Below the pieces are notes generated by a model. It worked only from the letters and a program-made list of their open reading frames with translations. It did not search any database and was not told where the DNA came from. A program made the position numbers and the translations under genes. From Clavaria fumosa (taxonomy: Eukaryota; Basidiomycota; Agaricomycetes; Agaricales; Clavariaceae), in assembly GCA_951802425.1 (NCBI GenBank), contig OX637798.1, positions 3,658,001-3,722,000 of the forward strand: DNA of 64,000 nt. Direction: 5' to 3'. Positions 63,844 to 64,000 of the stretch are shown piece after piece (the first letter of the stretch is position 1; every line of letters starts with the position of its first letter).

Positions 63844-64000
63844 TGTTGGAATTCCAGTTGTCGGTGAGTCCAGATATGACGAGACGACCCTCGAGATTAG
63901 CAGGGAACCCAGTATAAACACCAGGGAATCCAATCTACTGCCCTAGGCCTGTATAGCTACATTAAAAGTCTGACTAGGCTATGTGCGGCGAGGGGTGTTC
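63844..64000 (-). repeat. 5' LTR of the Gag-only element, cut by the window end
   Basis: It matches 62681-62837 from TGTTGGAATTCC to GCGAGGGGTGTT. The window ends inside it. The internal side (63825-63843) would be the primer-binding region, but no tRNA match is obvious to me. Confidence 0.75.

Larger units (their letters stand above)
62681..64000 (-). mobile_element. Copia-derived LTR element carrying Gag only
   Basis: Near-identical LTRs lie at 62681-62850 (3') and from 63844 past the window edge (5'). Both start TGTTGGAATTCCAG in plus orientation. Only a complete Gag lies between. The 3' LTR is preceded on the minus strand by GGGGGAGTAT, the polypurine tract, 35 bp after the Gag stop, so there is no room for Pol. 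Either a self-contained Gag-only element or an internal deletion derivative would look like this. Confidence 0.8.

Overview
The window reads as nuclear DNA of a filamentous fungus, most likely a mushroom-forming basidiomycete (Agaricomycetes). The evidence is intron-dense host genes with mostly 50-90 bp introns (one of 184 bp), fungal-type FES1 and eEF1B-gamma proteins, chromodomain-bearing Ty3 retrotransposons and several families of small inverted-repeat elements. No tRNA, rRNA, CRISPR or bacterial-type operon was seen. About 11 kb is host sequence and the rest is repeats of many ages.

Host island, about 13.3-24.3 kb. From left to right: eEF1B-gamma (+, five exons), a large hypothetical membrane protein (-, three exons), FES1 (-, five exons including a 28-nt exon), a divergent Cdc20/Cdh1-family WD40 protein (+, three exons) that shares a 237-bp head-to-head promoter with FES1, and the decayed remnant of a C3HC (NIPA/Rsm1-like) zinc-finger gene. 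Several splice sites were decided by alignment to remembered family motifs and are predictions.

Left repeat field, 0-13.3 kb. A 1.49-kb LTR (family A) with an antisense gene beside its polypurine tract; a Ty3 gag remnant split by a hAT-like element (8-bp duplication) that itself holds a palindromic TA-flanked element; a Copia gag split by a solo family-A LTR (5-bp duplication) that itself holds a pogo-like TA element; then LTR fragments and a second palindromic TA-flanked element.

Right repeat field, 24.3-64 kb. Two nearly complete chromodomain Ty3 elements (26470-32076 and 32389-38710, both minus strand, each with 5-bp target duplications) sit in a segment whose uninterrupted paralogue lies at 53245-54285, so both insertions can be read against their empty sites. 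Two copies of a third Ty3 family follow (39.2-41.5 kb and 54.3-58.4 kb). Between them are Copia debris, a decayed Ty3 element with an unusual large extra ORF, a 60-bp array of alternating palindromes, and a gene with six cysteines spaced like a fungal Zn2Cys6 cluster. The window ends with a second family-A LTR plus antisense Zn2Cys6-like coiled-coil gene, and a short LTR element that carries Gag but no Pol.

The candidates for something little described are the antisense zinc-cluster/coiled-coil genes carried by family-A LTR elements, the 60-bp double-palindrome array that reads the same peptide on both strands, the palindromic element family with G-quadruplex-like subterminal arrays, the Gag-only LTR element, and the two-part extra ORF of the decayed Ty3 element.
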